From assembly GCA_030682475.1 (NCBI GenBank), contig JAUXOA010000018.1, forward strand, positions 1 to 57,633: a DNA stretch of 57,633 nucleotides. Reading direction: 5' to 3'. A program made the translations under genes and the position numbers. This document shows positions 57,409 to 57,633 of this stretch, piece after piece. Position 1 is the first letter of the stretch. Each line of letters begins with the position of its first letter. The stretch comes from Rhodoferax sp. (GTDB lineage: Bacteria; Pseudomonadota; Gammaproteobacteria; Burkholderiales; Burkholderiaceae_C). Under the pieces are notes generated by a model that was not told where the DNA came from, did not search any database, and saw only the letters and a program-made list of their open reading frames with translations.

Positions 57409-57459
57409 TCAGCCCACTTTGTTGAGCATGAAATCCACAATCTCGCGCTGCGTTGACAT
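57409..57459 (-). pseudogene. Possible TfoX-domain N-terminal fragment
   Basis: Sixteen codons read MSTQREIVDFMLNKVG before a stop. This resembles the first residues of TfoX/Sxy N-terminal-domain proteins, but nothing after the stop continues the match in any frame that I can see. It may be a truncated gene remnant or a chance resemblance. Confidence 0.35.
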
Positions 57460-57504
57460 CGCCCTGCACTCGACACTGCCAGAATCCGGGCGAAACGCTC
57501 GCGG

Positions 57505-57633
57505 TGACCTGCCCCCTCCCAGCCATACCATCGTAAATTCCAGGAAGTCCGTCAACCAGGAGAATGACGGATATGAGAACCAGCAAATACAGCGAAGAGC
57601 AAATCATTGGCTTTTTGAGGCAGGCCGAGGCCG
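57505..57633 (+). mobile_element. IS3-family insertion sequence, second copy (5' end only)
   Basis: From TGACCTGCCCCC at 57505 to the window end this matches the reverse complement of 15964-15836. It carries the IS left end and the first 23 codons of orfA. The preceding tetranucleotide is GCGG. It faces the first copy in inverted orientation. The rest of the element lies outside the window. Confidence 0.92.
57564..57633 (+). CDS. IS3-family transposase OrfA (partial, runs off the window)
   Basis: The start MTDMRTSKYSEEQIIGFL is identical to orfA of the copy at 15630-15905. Only the first part of the helix-turn-helix is in the window. Confidence 0.92.
   Translation, partial: MTDMRTSKYSEEQIIGFLRQAEA

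Noticed and set aside
57389..57607. 72-codon minus-strand frame spanning the second IS end
   Set aside because: It starts inside orfA antisense and crosses the IS border; the same N-terminal residues appear antisense in the first copy.

Overview
The window looks like a chromosomal segment of a betaproteobacterium of the Comamonadaceae, probably Rhodoferax-like. This is judged from gene order (ndk-rlmN-pilF-rodZ-ispG-hisS-yfgM-bamB-der-hfq-hflX-hflK-hflC-hisZ-purA, and odhA-odhB-lpd), from protein style, and from copies of the repeat family whose core reads TTCGACAGGCTCAG. No alignment could be run. No rRNA, tRNA or CRISPR array was recognised.

Layout. (1) 1-933: one integron gene cassette with a complete attC site. 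(2) 1023-9765: relA and an alpha/beta hydrolase, 3-hydroxybutyrate dehydrogenase, an OmpR/EnvZ-type two-component pair, and a YgiQ radical SAM protein. A 139-bp MITE-like element lies between the last two convergent transcription units. (3) 9912-16414: an accessory island. It holds a BrnT/CopG-antitoxin pair, an acyltransferase whose 5' end is duplicated, a broken copy of the chromate transporter 5' end, a HigBA-like pair, a KAP-like P-loop NTPase, an IS3-family element, and a BrnT toxin cut by that IS with its BrnA antitoxin left over. (4) 16693-25177: the 2-oxoglutarate dehydrogenase operon odhA-odhB-lpd. It is interrupted by a 918-residue protein that joins a Ser/Thr protein kinase to a SAMHD1-like HD dNTP-hydrolase. 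lpd carries two in-frame copies of a dispersed repeat. A strong terminator closes the operon. (5) 25178-53917: mostly housekeeping genes: cell division, PP2C phosphatase, DinG helicase, BamD, RluD, ScpB/RluB, the ndk-to-hflC run, a second MITE copy, hisZ, purA, a phosphoribosyltransferase, cystathionine beta-lyase, MnmH and TesA. (6) 53916-57633: an ABC ATPase without its permease, a GC-rich hairpin/G-tract region, rlmB, a two-gene chromate transporter, and the beginning of a second, oppositely oriented copy of the same IS.

The two IS copies face each other across about 41.5 kb. Their flanking bases and the split chrA duplication both indicate that this whole block was inverted by recombination between them. 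In the inferred older order, the acyltransferase was followed directly by accessory DNA and then chrA.

The most novel candidate is the kinase-HD fusion protein between odhB and lpd. Its domain logic (a sensing or regulatory kinase joined to a nucleotide-depleting hydrolase), atypical base composition and position suggest a horizontally acquired, possibly antiphage, single-gene system. That function is inference.
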